From contig JAKARB010000012.1 of the NCBI GenBank assembly GCA_021819435.1, forward strand, positions 1 to 64,000: a stretch of DNA of 64,000 nucleotides, written 5' to 3'. The stretch is from Pseudomonadota bacterium. GTDB taxonomy: Bacteria; Pseudomonadota; Gammaproteobacteria; Burkholderiales; Burkholderiaceae_C. Below, piece after piece: positions 16,925 to 24,409 of the stretch. Below the pieces are notes generated by a model, which saw only the letters and a list, made by a program, of their open reading frames with translations, made no database searches and was not told the DNA's origin. How positions within the stretch are numbered: position 1 is the stretch's first letter; every line of letters starts with the position of its first letter. A program made the position numbers and the translations under genes.

Positions 16925-17446
16925 CGCCCACGTCTCCCTCTGCCACGCCGGCTGCTGCCGACGGCGGGGCAAACCTCCCGCTCCCCGCGGGATTCCCCAG
17001 CGCGCGTTCCCTTCTGCAACGGTGTGCGCGTCCTGCTGGCCCGAGACGGCCACAGGGCGAGAAGGTCATTGCTCCATCGAATCGCGCTCGACGCGGTTCC
17101 GCTGATCGAGGTGTTCGCGTCCATCCGCGAGCGGTCTCCTGACGCCTTGGCCCGCAAGGCTGCGAGGTGCCAGGAGACCGCTTGCGGTCGACGGTATTCG
17201 GTGCCGGTGCCCGCCGGTGAAAAAACGGGTTCCCTTTGTGTGTGGATACACGCCAGAGGATGCCGGCCCCAGCCACGAAACGGGCCGGGTGAGATTGCTG
17301 ACGCAGCGAATGGCTTTGACGACGGCCTGGCCTGCTTGCAGCCCACAGGTGGTTTGCTTCCTCTCCAGCCGAAGGTCTGAGTGACCTTCGGCGCTTGTTC
17401 CATCTACGGATTCATCCCCGCTCCGGCACAGTCTTGCGAGACTGCA
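16925..17446. other. 522-base gap with strong hairpins between topB and the ars operon
   Basis: No gene is supported here. CGCGAGCGGTCTCCTG (17126-17141) and CAGGAGACCGCTTGCG (17171-17186) form a 16-bp inverted repeat with one mismatch, and GCCTTG / CAAGGC forms a nested stem between them. CCGAAGGTC / GACCTTCGG (17369-17391) makes a 9-bp hairpin, and CAGTCT / AGACTG (17427-17442) a smaller one just past the last ars gene. The latter two may end transcription from both sides, although T-runs are missing. Confidence 0.5.
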
Positions 17447-18277
17447 TCACAACGTCATGCGGCGGCTAAGCAGCGCAGCACTCGAAGGGCACAAGCTCGC
17501 GGCCTGCCGTGTGGCAAGGATCGCCGCTGGCGCGGCAGTGCGCTCCGCGGGACTAAAGCCCGCACGCTCGAAGAACGGCGCTGCCGTCGTCGTCAGCAAC
17601 CAGGCTTGGCGTCCGCCTTCATCGAAGGCGCGGCGCAGCAATATTGCGAGCATGCCGCTGCCGGTGCCGCGATGGCGTGCTTGTGGCAGAACCACCAGGG
17701 AGCGCACCAGCACGTCCTGGCCCATATGCTCGAAGCCGCCGAAGCCCACGCGCTCACCTGACACGGTGGCATAGGCGAAGAAGCGACGCCCCGGCTCGGT
17801 CAGGTCGGCGGTGGGAAGGCCGGCCTCGTGCAGCGCCAGCGCAAGGTCCGGGTCACTGCCGGCGATCGGCGTGTCCACCAGGAGCGTCGTGCCGTCTTCT
17901 TTGCAAATCTCGCCCGCCGGTCGCTGCGGCAGCAGCTCGATCACCATGTCCGAAGGGCGACACAGCCGCACGCCCAGGGGAGACACCACGATGGGCCGAT
18001 TGATGAGGATCGGGTGCGCCAGCATCTGGTCGATCAACTGGTCGTCGCTCCAATGCGCGGCATCCAGGTTCAGTTCCTTGTAGGGCGTTCCCTTGACGCG
18101 CAACACATCCCGCACGCGCATGCCCATCCGCGCAATCAGCGCCTTCAAGGTCTCGCGGTCGGGCGGTGCTTTCACGTACTCGATGACTGTGGGCTCGATG
18201 CCGCTGGCGCGGATCAGCGCCAGCGTGTTGCGCGACGTGCCGCAGTCCGGGTTGTGGTAGATCGTGACGGTGCTCAT
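17447..18277 (-). CDS. arsC: Arsenate reductase ArsC fused to a GNAT acetyltransferase
   Basis: Residues 1 to about 130 are a glutaredoxin-coupled ArsC: ITIYHNPDCGTSR-like start with catalytic C12, and HPILINRPIVVSPLGVRLCRP with the oxyanion-binding arginines. Residues about 145-276 form a GNAT domain (VVLPQARHRGTGSGMLAILLRRA is the acetyl-CoA pyrophosphate loop; PFFERAGFSP near the end) like ArsN proteins, some of which acetylate the arsenical antibiotic arsinothricin. The two are usually separate genes; here they form one 276-residue chain. The start overlaps the acr3 stop (ATGA). The substrate of the GNAT half is unproven. Confidence 0.85.
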   Translation of the reverse strand: MSTVTIYHNPDCGTSRNTLALIRASGIEPTVIEYVKAPPDRETLKALIARMGMRVRDVLRVKGTPYKELNLDAAHWSDDQLIDQMLAHPILINRPIVVSPLGVRLCRPSDMVIELLPQRPAGEICKEDGTTLLVDTPIAGSDPDLALALHEAGLPTADLTEPGRRFFAYATVSGERVGFGGFEHMGQDVLVRSLVVLPQARHRGTGSGMLAILLRRAFDEGGRQAWLLTTTAAPFFERAGFSPAERTAAPAAILATRQAASLCPSSAALLSRRMTL

Positions 18278-19365
18278 GCCGGATGCCTCACCACATTGCG
18301 CGGGGCCTGTTCGTACCAGTCGCGGGAACGGTTGACCACGCGCACCACCAGCAGCATCACCGGCACCTCGATCAGCACGCCGACCACGGTGGCCAGCGCG
18401 GCGCCGGAGTGGAAGCCGAACAGACTGATGGCGGCCGCCACGGCCAGCTCGAAGAAGTTGGACGCACCGATCAGCGCGGAGGGACAGGCGATGTTGTGCT
18501 TCTCGCCGACACGGCGGTTGAGCCAGTAGGCCAGGCCGGAATTGAAGAACACCTGGATCAGGATCGGCACGGCTAGCATGGCGATGACCAGCGGCTGCTG
18601 CAGGATGGCCTGGCCCTGGAAGGCGAACAGCAGCACCAGGGTCAACAGCAGCGCGGCGATGGACAGTGGGCCGATGCGTTCCAGCGCTCGGTCGAACGCT
18701 GCCTGTCCACGACGCAGCAGCGAGCGGCGCCATACCTGGGCGATGATGACCGGGATGACGATGTAGAGCACCACCGAGATCAGCAGGGTGTCCCACGGCA
18801 CGACGATCGAGGACAGGCCGAGCAGCAGGGCGACGATGGGCGCGAAGGCGAACACCATGATGGTGTCGTTCAAGGCCACCTGCGACAGCGTAAACATCGG
18901 ATCGCCGCCGGTCAGCCGGCTCCAGACGAACACCATCGCCGTGCAGGGCGCGGCGGCCAGCAGGATCAGGCCGGCGACGTAGCTGTCGATCTGATCGGCC
19001 GGCAGCCAGTCGGCGAAGACATGACGGATGAACAGCCAAGCCAGCAGCGCCATCGAGAACGGCTTGACCGCCCAATTGACGAACAGCGTCACGCCGATGC
19101 CGCGCCAGTGCTGGCGGACCTGGCCGAGCGCGCCGAAGTCCACCTTGAGCAGCATGGGGATCACCATGATCCAGATCAGCAGGCCGACCGGGAGGTTGAC
19201 TTGGGCCACTTCCATGCGGCCGACGGCCTGGAATGCGCCGGGCGCGAACTGGCCCAGGGCGATGCCGGCGACGATGCACAGCAGCACCCACACCGTCAGG
19301 TAGCGCTCGAAGATGCTCATCGAGAACGATGGCGTGGCGGCAACGGCTTCGGTCTGTACGGCCAT
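18274..19365 (-). CDS. acr3: Arsenite efflux permease Acr3
   Basis: The 363-residue membrane protein has about ten hydrophobic segments and the Acr3 hallmarks: MSIFERYLTVWVLLCIVAGIALG at the N terminus, the conserved cysteine in AAPCTAMVFVWSRLTGGDP, and FFNSGLAYWLNRRVGEKHNIACPSALIGASNFFELAVA in the C-terminal half. It exports arsenite across the inner membrane. It lies between the two arsenate reductases, 9 bases after arsC2, so it removes the product of both. Confidence 0.95.
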   Translation of the reverse strand: MAVQTEAVAATPSFSMSIFERYLTVWVLLCIVAGIALGQFAPGAFQAVGRMEVAQVNLPVGLLIWIMVIPMLLKVDFGALGQVRQHWRGIGVTLFVNWAVKPFSMALLAWLFIRHVFADWLPADQIDSYVAGLILLAAAPCTAMVFVWSRLTGGDPMFTLSQVALNDTIMVFAFAPIVALLLGLSSIVVPWDTLLISVVLYIVIPVIIAQVWRRSLLRRGQAAFDRALERIGPLSIAALLLTLVLLFAFQGQAILQQPLVIAMLAVPILIQVFFNSGLAYWLNRRVGEKHNIACPSALIGASNFFELAVAAAISLFGFHSGAALATVVGVLIEVPVMLLVVRVVNRSRDWYEQAPRNVVRHPA

Positions 19366-19374
19366 CGCGCTACC

Positions 19375-19872
19375 TCACTGCTTGCCGATGGCGCGCAGCT
19401 CGTGCTGCAGCGACATGGCATCGAGCCGTTGGAGCGGCAGCGACAGGAACAGCTCGATGCGACGCTTGAGCGTCAACGCAGCGTCCATGAACGCCTTACG
19501 CTGCTGTTCCTCGCTGCCTTCGACGGCGGCCGGATCAGGCACGCCCCAATGGGCCGAGACCGGCTTGCCCGGCCAGACGGGGCACACCTCGCCGGCGGCG
19601 TTGTCGCAGACGGTAAAGATGAAATCGAACATCGGCGCGCCGGGCGCCACGAGTTCGTCCCAGCTCTTGCTACGGTAGCCGGTCGTCGGCAGGTGCAGGC
19701 GCTCCAGCGTGGCGAGCGCCAGCGGGTGGACTTCGCCCTTGGGGTGGCTCCCTGCCGAATAGGCGCGGAACCGCCCTTGACCCAGCTCGTCGAGGATGCC
19801 TTCCGCCAGGATGGAACGCGCCGAATTGCCAGTGCAGATGAACAGCGCGTTGTAGGTTTTTTCAGTCGTCAT
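19375..19872 (-). CDS. arsC2: Arsenate reductase, thioredoxin-coupled (LMW phosphatase fold)
   Basis: The 165-residue protein has the P-loop CTGNSARS (catalytic C13, R19), a FDFIFTVCDNAAGEVCPVWPG region with the resolving cysteines, and SAHWGVPDPAAVEG holding the general-acid aspartate. It reduces arsenate to arsenite. This class is unrelated to the glutaredoxin-type ArsC in the same operon, so the cluster carries both kinds. It starts 12 bases after the arsI stop. Confidence 0.93.
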   Translation of the reverse strand: MTTEKTYNALFICTGNSARSILAEGILDELGQGRFRAYSAGSHPKGEVHPLALATLERLHLPTTGYRSKSWDELVAPGAPMFDFIFTVCDNAAGEVCPVWPGKPVSAHWGVPDPAAVEGSEEQQRKAFMDAALTLKRRIELFLSLPLQRLDAMSLQHELRAIGKQ

Positions 19873-19884
19873 GCGCGCCTCGTG

Positions 19885-20349
19885 TCAGCAGCAGGAAGAA
19901 ACCTGCTTCGCGGTAGCCCGGCCATTCCTCGGCGCGCAGCAGGCCGGAGCGGTGCCCGGCGCGGGCGGCGGCGCTTCGTTGAATACGGGGATGTTGCCCA
20001 GCGTGTGGAAGTGCTCCCAGGCCACGCCTTGCGGGTCGGTGATCCAGTGCTTCTCGCTGCGCGCGTAGCAGCAGGTCGTGGTGCCCTCGTCGAGCAGCGC
20101 CATGTCGGCGGCCTGCGCGCGGGCTTTCAGGGCGGCCAGTTCTTCGGCGTCGTCGGTCTGGATGCCCAGGTGGTCGATGCCCGGCTTGCTGCCGCGCGTG
20201 GAGATGGCGAAATTGACCGGCGGGTCTTCGAGCATCCACTTCGCATAGTCGCTCTCGATGCGCGCCGGCTGCGCGGCGAACAGTTGGGAATAGAAGCCGA
20301 TGCTGCGATCCAGGTCATCGACATGCAGGTGGACGTGAAAGCGTTTCAT
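19885..20349 (-). CDS. arsI: ArsI/CadI-type C-As lyase
   Basis: The 154-residue protein of the vicinal-oxygen-chelate fold has metal ligands apparent as H5 or H7 (MKRFHVHLHV), H60 (GIDHLGIQ) and E112 (WEHFHT). The vicinal cysteines C93-C94 in TTCCYA are the ones that bind organoarsenicals in ArsI. The tail carries more cysteines (ACCAPRNG, SSCC). ArsI cleaves the carbon-arsenic bond of trivalent methylarsenicals and aromatic arsenicals. It follows arsR by 13 bases. Confidence 0.87.
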   Translation of the reverse strand: MKRFHVHLHVDDLDRSIGFYSQLFAAQPARIESDYAKWMLEDPPVNFAISTRGSKPGIDHLGIQTDDAEELAALKARAQAADMALLDEGTTTCCYARSEKHWITDPQGVAWEHFHTLGNIPVFNEAPPPAPGTAPACCAPRNGRATAKQVSSCC

Positions 20350-20362
20350 GGGAAGGTTCCTT

Positions 20363-20692
20363 TCAGCAGGTGGTGCAGGCGCGGGTGGATTCGTTGGCCT
20401 CGCACACGCCGCCTTGGCAGCAGTGCTCGGTCAGGTAGCCGAGCAGCCCATTCATGTGGGCGAAGTCGGCGCGGTAGATCAGGTTGCGGCCCTGCTGTTC
20501 GATGCTGACCAGGCCAGCATGGGCCAGCTCCTTCAGGTGGAAGGACAGCGTGTTGCGGGCCACGTCGAGTTGGTCGGCCAGGACGCTGGGCGTGAGCCCT
20601 TCGGGGCCGGCGACGACCAAGGCACGGAACACGCGGAGGCGCTGGGTATGAGCCAGGGCGCCCAGGGCAGAAATGGCTTGGATCTCGTTCAT
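20363..20692 (-). CDS. arsR: ArsR repressor
   Basis: The 109-residue winged-helix protein (LTPSVLADQLDVARNTLSFHLKELAHAGLV is the recognition region) has cysteines C91, C92 and C97 in EHCCQGGVC, the arrangement of the C-terminal arsenite site in ArsR proteins of the Acidithiobacillus type, rather than the CVC site in the DNA-binding helix of plasmid ArsR. Two more cysteines end the chain. The operator abuts its start codon, implying autorepression released by arsenite. No Shine-Dalgarno sequence is visible. Confidence 0.92.
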   Translation of the reverse strand: MNEIQAISALGALAHTQRLRVFRALVVAGPEGLTPSVLADQLDVARNTLSFHLKELAHAGLVSIEQQGRNLIYRADFAHMNGLLGYLTEHCCQGGVCEANESTRACTTC

Positions 20693-20728
20693 TGTTCAAT
20701 GATACAACAGTTATCGAATCATTGAACA
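20693..20728 (-). promoter_or_regulatory. ars operator and promoter
   Basis: TGTTCAATGAT and ATCATTGAACA form a perfect 11-bp inverted repeat with a 14-base spacer, ending one base before the arsR ATG. Read on the minus strand, TTGTTC (20724-20729) can serve as -35, and TGTATC (20701-20706) or TATCAT (20699-20704) as -10. The transcript would then begin at or within a few bases of the ATG, so the arsR mRNA may be leaderless. The repeat covers the promoter, as expected for an ArsR operator. Confidence 0.75.
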
Positions 20729-20760
20729 ACACCCAGCAGCAATCAGGGACGAGGCGGGAA

Positions 20761-20768
20761 CCGATTCC
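20761..20768 (+). promoter_or_regulatory. CCGATTCC box A (candidate operon promoter element)
   Basis: GGGAACCGATTCCCC lies 33 bases past the ars operator and 54 bases ahead of the leader RNA stem. The same box recurs before five other ICE operons at matching distances, here opening the operon of the genes at 20996, 21489 and 22034. Confidence 0.4.
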
Positions 20769-20814
20769 CCCGTGACGCAGAACGCGCCCCGGCGTGATGC
20801 TTTGCGGCACGTGT

Positions 20815-20860
20815 TGCTGACCTGATCAGCACATGCCAGCAGCCTGGGTCTTTCGGCTGC
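20815..20860 (+). ncRNA. radC-type leader RNA, copy A (degenerate)
   Basis: Stem 1 is TGCTGA / TCAGCA (20815-20820, 20826-20831). ACATGCC follows, then stem 2 GCAGCC / GGCTGC (20839-20844, 20855-20860) around a 10-base loop TGGGTCTTTC. The linker lacks part of the ATGCCCAG found in the other copies. It lies about 135 bases ahead of the first gene of its operon. Confidence 0.6.
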
Positions 20861-20995
20861 CGCGGGACTCTCCTCGTGCGACCCACCACCAGTCCGCTTC
20901 GCATCGACCACCGCGGACGGGCGTTTCACGACGCCGATGCCGTTCATGTTCAGCAGCGCCTCTACCCGTGAATCCAACCACCTGGAGCCCATGTC

Positions 20996-21388
20996 ATGAA
21001 CCGTGCCCTGCCTCAAGAGGTACTTGATCAGATCGAGCTGGAACACCAGCACTTCGCCGCCGCGCCGCAAGCCTTCTTCGAGGCGTGGAAGCGCGGTGCA
21101 CGCATCGCCGGAGCCGAATGGTTTGGCGACGGCACCCGCGAAGGCCTGCAGCGTGCCACCACCAAGTGGGATCTGCGGCCGAACCTGCTGATGCTCAACG
21201 ATGCCTTGGGCGTCCTGAGCAGCGGCCAGCGGATGTTCCTGTCCGCGATGGTGAGCTTCTACAACGCCCGCGAGGGTGGCGCGATGCTCAAGCGTTGCGG
21301 CTTCGAGGGTCTGTCCGACCTGGGCGGCCTCGATCTCGAACGGCGCAAGGTCATCGCCGACCTGACGCTGAACTACAACGGCTGGTGA
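20996..21388 (+). CDS. Conserved ICE protein of unknown function
   Basis: The 130-residue soluble protein (LDQIELEHQHFAAAPQAFFEAWKRGARIAGAEW, then RPNLLMLNDALGVLSSGQRMFLSAMVSFYNAREGGAMLKRCGF) is mostly helical and has no motif I recognise. It is the first gene after leader RNA copy A and probably shares a transcript with the next two genes, ending at the terminator at 22761. Confidence 0.75.
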   Translation: MNRALPQEVLDQIELEHQHFAAAPQAFFEAWKRGARIAGAEWFGDGTREGLQRATTKWDLRPNLLMLNDALGVLSSGQRMFLSAMVSFYNAREGGAMLKRCGFEGLSDLGGLDLERRKVIADLTLNYNGW

Positions 21389-21431
21389 GCCGCTTCGGCC
21401 CGCCGACGTTCTTCTTTTCTTCCCACCCCAC

Positions 21432-21474
21432 GAGGGACATGCGTCCCTGTTCGGGGCCATGTCCCTCCTTTTTT
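21432..21474 (+). terminator. Terminator-like hairpin directly ahead of a ribosome site
   Basis: GAGGGACATG / CATGTCCCTC form a 10-bp stem followed by CTTTTTT, the form of an intrinsic terminator. The T-run ends one base before ATAGGAG, the ribosome site of the next gene, so there is no room for a promoter after it. The downstream gene must be reached by read-through or by control of termination. Confidence 0.7.
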
Positions 21475-21488
21475 CATAGGAGTGAATC

Positions 21489-21953
21489 ATGTCCCCAGGC
21501 TTTTCCATCGGTCTGCTCGTGACCAACGACGACATCGATGCGGTCATCCTCGAAGGCTGGCCGGACGGTGTGCCCAAGCCGCGCATGGTGGTGTTCGACT
21601 ACGCCGGCAACGACGTGCTCGATGAATACGTGCTGCGCGTCAGCACCGGAGCCCCGGACGCCGGATTGACCGGCCGCGAGGTGTTCGCGGTCGAGTACGG
21701 CCCCGATTGCCGCTACCCGTCGCCCGCCGAAATCCTCTCGGTACTCGATGCACGCAAGCCGGCCGACGAACCTTCGGCGCTGAGCATCGCCCGCGGCGTG
21801 CACCAGAGCATCCTCGAATTGGATGCGCGGCTTGATCGCCTGGAGCAGGCGCCGACCGGCGATGACTACAACCGCCTGTACCAGCTTGCCAATGGCGGCC
21901 TGCTCGACCTGTTGAAGACGCTGGGCGACCCGTCCTCTACCGCTGCCGACTGA
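21489..21953 (+). CDS. Conserved ICE protein of unknown function
   Basis: The 154-residue protein opens FSIGLLVTNDDIDAVILEGWPDGVPKPRMVVFDYAGNDVLDEY and ends with a helical segment (HQSILELDARLDRLEQAP). I recognise no enzyme motif. It is preceded by a terminator-like hairpin and AGGAG, and lies in the operon after leader RNA copy A. Confidence 0.78.
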   Translation: MSPGFSIGLLVTNDDIDAVILEGWPDGVPKPRMVVFDYAGNDVLDEYVLRVSTGAPDAGLTGREVFAVEYGPDCRYPSPAEILSVLDARKPADEPSALSIARGVHQSILELDARLDRLEQAPTGDDYNRLYQLANGGLLDLLKTLGDPSSTAAD

Positions 21954-21975
21954 CCGGCTGCCACTTCATCCACCC

Positions 21976-22004
21976 GCTGGGGTTCAATCCCCAGCAGGGG
22001 ATTG
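21976..22004 (+). promoter_or_regulatory. Two mutually exclusive hairpins ahead of the gene at 22034
   Basis: GCTGGGG (21976-21982) can pair with CCCCAGC (21989-21995), or CAATCCCC (21985-21992) with GGGGATTG (21997-22004). The two stems share bases and cannot form together, which is the layout of an attenuator or translational switch. No T-run follows the second stem. Confidence 0.5.
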
Positions 22005-22033
22005 CCTCGGCCATCCTCTGCTGGAGAAATCCC

Positions 22034-22750
22034 ATGTCCTACTCGAACAACAATCCCTTTGTCCGCGGTTACGATGGCCTGTCGGTCGAACGGCTGCTCG
22101 CCGTCTCCTATGACGACGACTGCCCGCTGACTTACCTGCCGCTGCATCCCTCGCAGTCGCATCTGCCGGACGGCCAGGTCGAACGGAGGGCCTGCATCTT
22201 CTCGGACGACTTCGTGCTGATCACCGAGGACCAGGCGGTTCCCGATGAACTGGAGGCGCAATGCCGCAGCCACGGGCTCGCCCGCAACGTGGTCTACGCC
22301 GTCATGGCCCAGGAAGAAGGCAAGCCGCTGCACGTCGGCGACACCTACTCCGACGAGGCGGCCCGGGAAGTCGTGCGGCGCCTACGCTATGAAACTGGCT
22401 TCTACAGCCGGTGCTGGGAGATCAGCAGCGGGCACCTCGACGCCGAAGCGCATCGCTTCCTCGCCGAGCTGGCGGACATCGCCACGCCGACGCTGTTCCT
22501 GTTCATCGCTTTCCGCATCCCGTACAGCCCGGCGATCGGCGTGAAGCTGATCGCCACGCCCTGGACGGATGACAACCTGCGCGCGGTCGAAGGCATCACG
22601 GCCAAGCGGCTGATGCAGGAGCACCGCAAGAAGGGCATGCCGGAATCCCTCGTGCACGTGCTGCACCTGGCCGCGCTCGCCGACGTGCGCATGCTGGTCT
22701 TCGATGCCGATGCGCAGGTGCTGGACGGACTGCCGATCTACGACGACTGA
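22034..22750 (+). CDS. Conserved ICE protein of unknown function (possibly DUF5983-like)
   Basis: The 238-residue protein (RGYDGLSVERLLAVSYDDDCPLTYLPLHPSQSHL, VVYAVMAQEEGKPLHVGDTY, YSRCWEISSGHLDAEAHRFL, LVFDADAQVLDGLPIYDD) is acidic, without transmembrane segments. The C-terminal ending resembles ICE proteins grouped as DUF5983, but I am not sure. It is the last gene of its operon; a strong terminator follows 10 bases after the stop. Confidence 0.75.
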   Translation: MSYSNNNPFVRGYDGLSVERLLAVSYDDDCPLTYLPLHPSQSHLPDGQVERRACIFSDDFVLITEDQAVPDELEAQCRSHGLARNVVYAVMAQEEGKPLHVGDTYSDEAAREVVRRLRYETGFYSRCWEISSGHLDAEAHRFLAELADIATPTLFLFIAFRIPYSPAIGVKLIATPWTDDNLRAVEGITAKRLMQEHRKKGMPESLVHVLHLAALADVRMLVFDADAQVLDGLPIYDD

Positions 22751-22760
22751 CACCACCTCA

Positions 22761-22789
22761 CGAGCCTCCACGCGGGGCTCGTTTTTTTT
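22761..22789 (+). terminator. Intrinsic terminator of operon A
   Basis: CGAGCC / GGCTCG stem (22761-22766, 22776-22781) followed by eight T residues, 10 bases after the preceding stop codon. Confidence 0.85.
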
Positions 22790-22813
22790 GAGGAAGTCGG
22801 TGGCGGCGCAGTG

Positions 22814-22821
22814 CCGATTCC
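22814..22821 (+). promoter_or_regulatory. CCGATTCC box B
   Basis: GTGCCGATTCCCTCG stands 25 bases after the operon A terminator and 52 bases before leader RNA copy B, the same spacing as in the other copies. Confidence 0.45.
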
Positions 22822-22865
22822 CTCGCGACGCTGGCCTGCGTCTGCCGCACGCTGATCGCATGTTC

Positions 22866-22915
22866 GCTGGCGTTGCCGGCAAGCATGCCCAGGCAGTCGA
22901 GACCTTCGAGGCTGC
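22866..22915 (+). ncRNA. radC-type leader RNA, copy B
   Basis: Stem 1 GCTGGC / GCCGGC encloses GTT. The linker AAGCATGCCCAG leads to stem 2 GCAGTC / GGCTGC with the 11-base loop GAGACCTTCGA. Bases in both stems differ from other copies but keep pairing, which supports RNA structure. A further small hairpin AAGGGA / TCCCTT (22983-23000) lies near the ribosome site of the next gene. The leader is about 175 bases from stem 1 to the start codon. Confidence 0.75.
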
Positions 22916-23040
22916 GGTGCGGTTCGCCGCGCTGGTTGTTTTTCCTTCCACGGGCGCATGCGCGTCCATCCACCTCACCCCCAAGGGACATGCCTCCCTT
23001 GCGGGCGGGAGTTCCTTGGATTGCCACAAGGAGCTTTTCC

Positions 23041-23838
23041 ATGGATACCCAAGCCATCCGCGCACAGATGCCGACGCTGGTTCGCGGCCACGTGCCTTCC
23101 AACGTCCGCAGCTTCAAGTTCAACATCTTCGACGGCCAGCCCAAGGTTTCGACGCTGGGCGTCCACATCGATCCCAAGCCCTTCGAGGGCAAGGTCATCG
23201 CCACCACCGACGAGGCCATCGTCGTCAAGACGGGCCGGGCCGAGTTCGCGGTGCTCGACAAGGCGCTCGTCACCGACGTGCCCGACGAAGGCGCCAAGGT
23301 GCAGGTCGAACCGTATGCGCGGCGCCGCTTCGACGGCCTGCGCGCGGACACGCCCGAGGAAAGCACCGAGTTCACTGCTGGCGGCCAAGCCTACACGGTG
23401 AAGCGGTTCATCCTGGGCTCGGCGCCGGCCAAGCTGCCGATCGCGGAGCCGCAGTGCCCCGAGTTGCAGGAGCTGATCCACCAACTGGAGCAGTTGCCCG
23501 CGCCCGATGGCTTCCGCCGCATCACGCACCTGCTGGTGGATGCCGGCGCGCGAGACTTCACCGTGGTCGATCCGAGCCCCAGCGACATCATCGCCACGCC
23601 GCCGGCCATCGGCTTCACGGTCGCCTCGGCGAAGTTCCAAGGGCACGTCACCGTGCTCTACGAGCGCGGCCTCGATCTCTACGCGGTGGAACTGCGCCGC
23701 GACGGCGAACTGGTCGAGCGGGTCGATGAAGTGTTCTTCGACACCCTGGGCCAGACGCTGGAGCGGCTGATCGACGACGGCACCTGGCGCCTCATCCGCG
23801 TGCAGCGCCTGTCGGGCCGCAAGCCTGTCTCGCACTGA
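23041..23838 (+). CDS. Conserved ICE protein of unknown function
   Basis: The 265-residue protein (FKFNIFDGQPKVSTLGVHIDPKPFEGKVIATTDEAIVVKTGRAEFAVLDKALV) has a beta-rich N-terminal half and a C-terminal half with LYERGLDLYAVELRRDGELVERVDEVFFDTLGQTLERLI. I recognise no catalytic motif. CAAGGAG precedes the start. It is the first gene after leader RNA copy B. Confidence 0.78.
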   Translation: MDTQAIRAQMPTLVRGHVPSNVRSFKFNIFDGQPKVSTLGVHIDPKPFEGKVIATTDEAIVVKTGRAEFAVLDKALVTDVPDEGAKVQVEPYARRRFDGLRADTPEESTEFTAGGQAYTVKRFILGSAPAKLPIAEPQCPELQELIHQLEQLPAPDGFRRITHLLVDAGARDFTVVDPSPSDIIATPPAIGFTVASAKFQGHVTVLYERGLDLYAVELRRDGELVERVDEVFFDTLGQTLERLIDDGTWRLIRVQRLSGRKPVSH

Positions 23839-23857
23839 CCTCTCTGCGTCCCTATGC

Positions 23858-23884
23858 GGCTTCCCGTCCTCACGGCGGGAAGCC
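23858..23884 (+). promoter_or_regulatory. Intercistronic hairpin before the DUF3085 gene
   Basis: GGCTTCCCG / CGGGAAGCC form a 9-bp perfect stem with a 9-base loop, followed by TTCTTCTT, 20 bases after one stop and 30 before the next start. Confidence 0.6.
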
Positions 23885-23914
23885 TTCTTCTTGCATCCGT
23901 TGGAGACCACTTCC

Positions 23915-24409
23915 ATGACTGTTCGATTCAAGGGCGCCGATCTGCGGCCCGTGCTGACCGAAGCGCTGGCCAACCAGTGCCGCGTCATCCTGGTCAAGGA
24001 CCAGGGCGTCTATTTCATGGCCGAGCGCGGCGAGCGTCGGCCCGATGGGCGACGCAAGACCATCGCCTACGCCGTTGACTGCGACCCGGACGCCGATCCG
24101 TTCGACAACTGGTGGGAACTGGCGCGCGCCGAGTTCGGCGGCGACGACTTCGGCGAGTTCTTCGATCTGCAAGAACCTGTGTTCGCCCGCATCCAGCACA
24201 GCGAGGACGACCTCGAAGTGTCGGCCACGCGACGCACCTGTCGTTGCAGCCCGTGCTCGCGTCACTCGCCGGCCACTGACCCTCCTGCCTCCCAGCCCCC
24301 CGCATGGGGGTTTCTCTTTTTTCAGGACGACCAGCGTCAGGACTCCATATTTTCAATTCCAGGCCCGCTCCGTTATCTGAACAGGCGACGCGGTATCCAC
24401 CACAGGTAG
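23915..24409 (+). CDS. DUF3085-like ICE protein with a frameshifted C terminus
   Basis: The 164-residue frame begins MTVRFKGADLRPVLTEALANQCRVILVKDQGVYFMAERGERR and fits DUF3085. After LEVSATR it reads RTCRCSPCSRHSP and on into unrelated sequence. In another frame the same DNA gives THLSLQPVLASLAGH and stops at 24277-24279, which looks like the natural end. An insertion or deletion near 24225-24235 (GCCACGCGACGCACC) is the likely cause. As written, the frame runs through a terminator and into the 3' end of the opposite-strand permease gene. Confidence 0.65.
   Translation: MTVRFKGADLRPVLTEALANQCRVILVKDQGVYFMAERGERRPDGRRKTIAYAVDCDPDADPFDNWWELARAEFGGDDFGEFFDLQEPVFARIQHSEDDLEVSATRRTCRCSPCSRHSPATDPPASQPPAWGFLFFQDDQRQDSIFSIPGPLRYLNRRRGIHHR
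24296..24322 (+). terminator. Intrinsic terminator of operon B
   Basis: CCCCC / GGGGG stem with a GCAT loop followed by TTTCTCTTTTTT. It lies 18 bases after the stop codon that would end the restored DUF3085 frame, and marks the left edge of the inserted permease gene. Confidence 0.75.

Noticed and set aside
17024-17380. Possible small gene after topB
   Set aside because: No ribosome site or motif; it covers the nested inverted repeat and ends at a hairpin, so non-coding DNA is the better reading.
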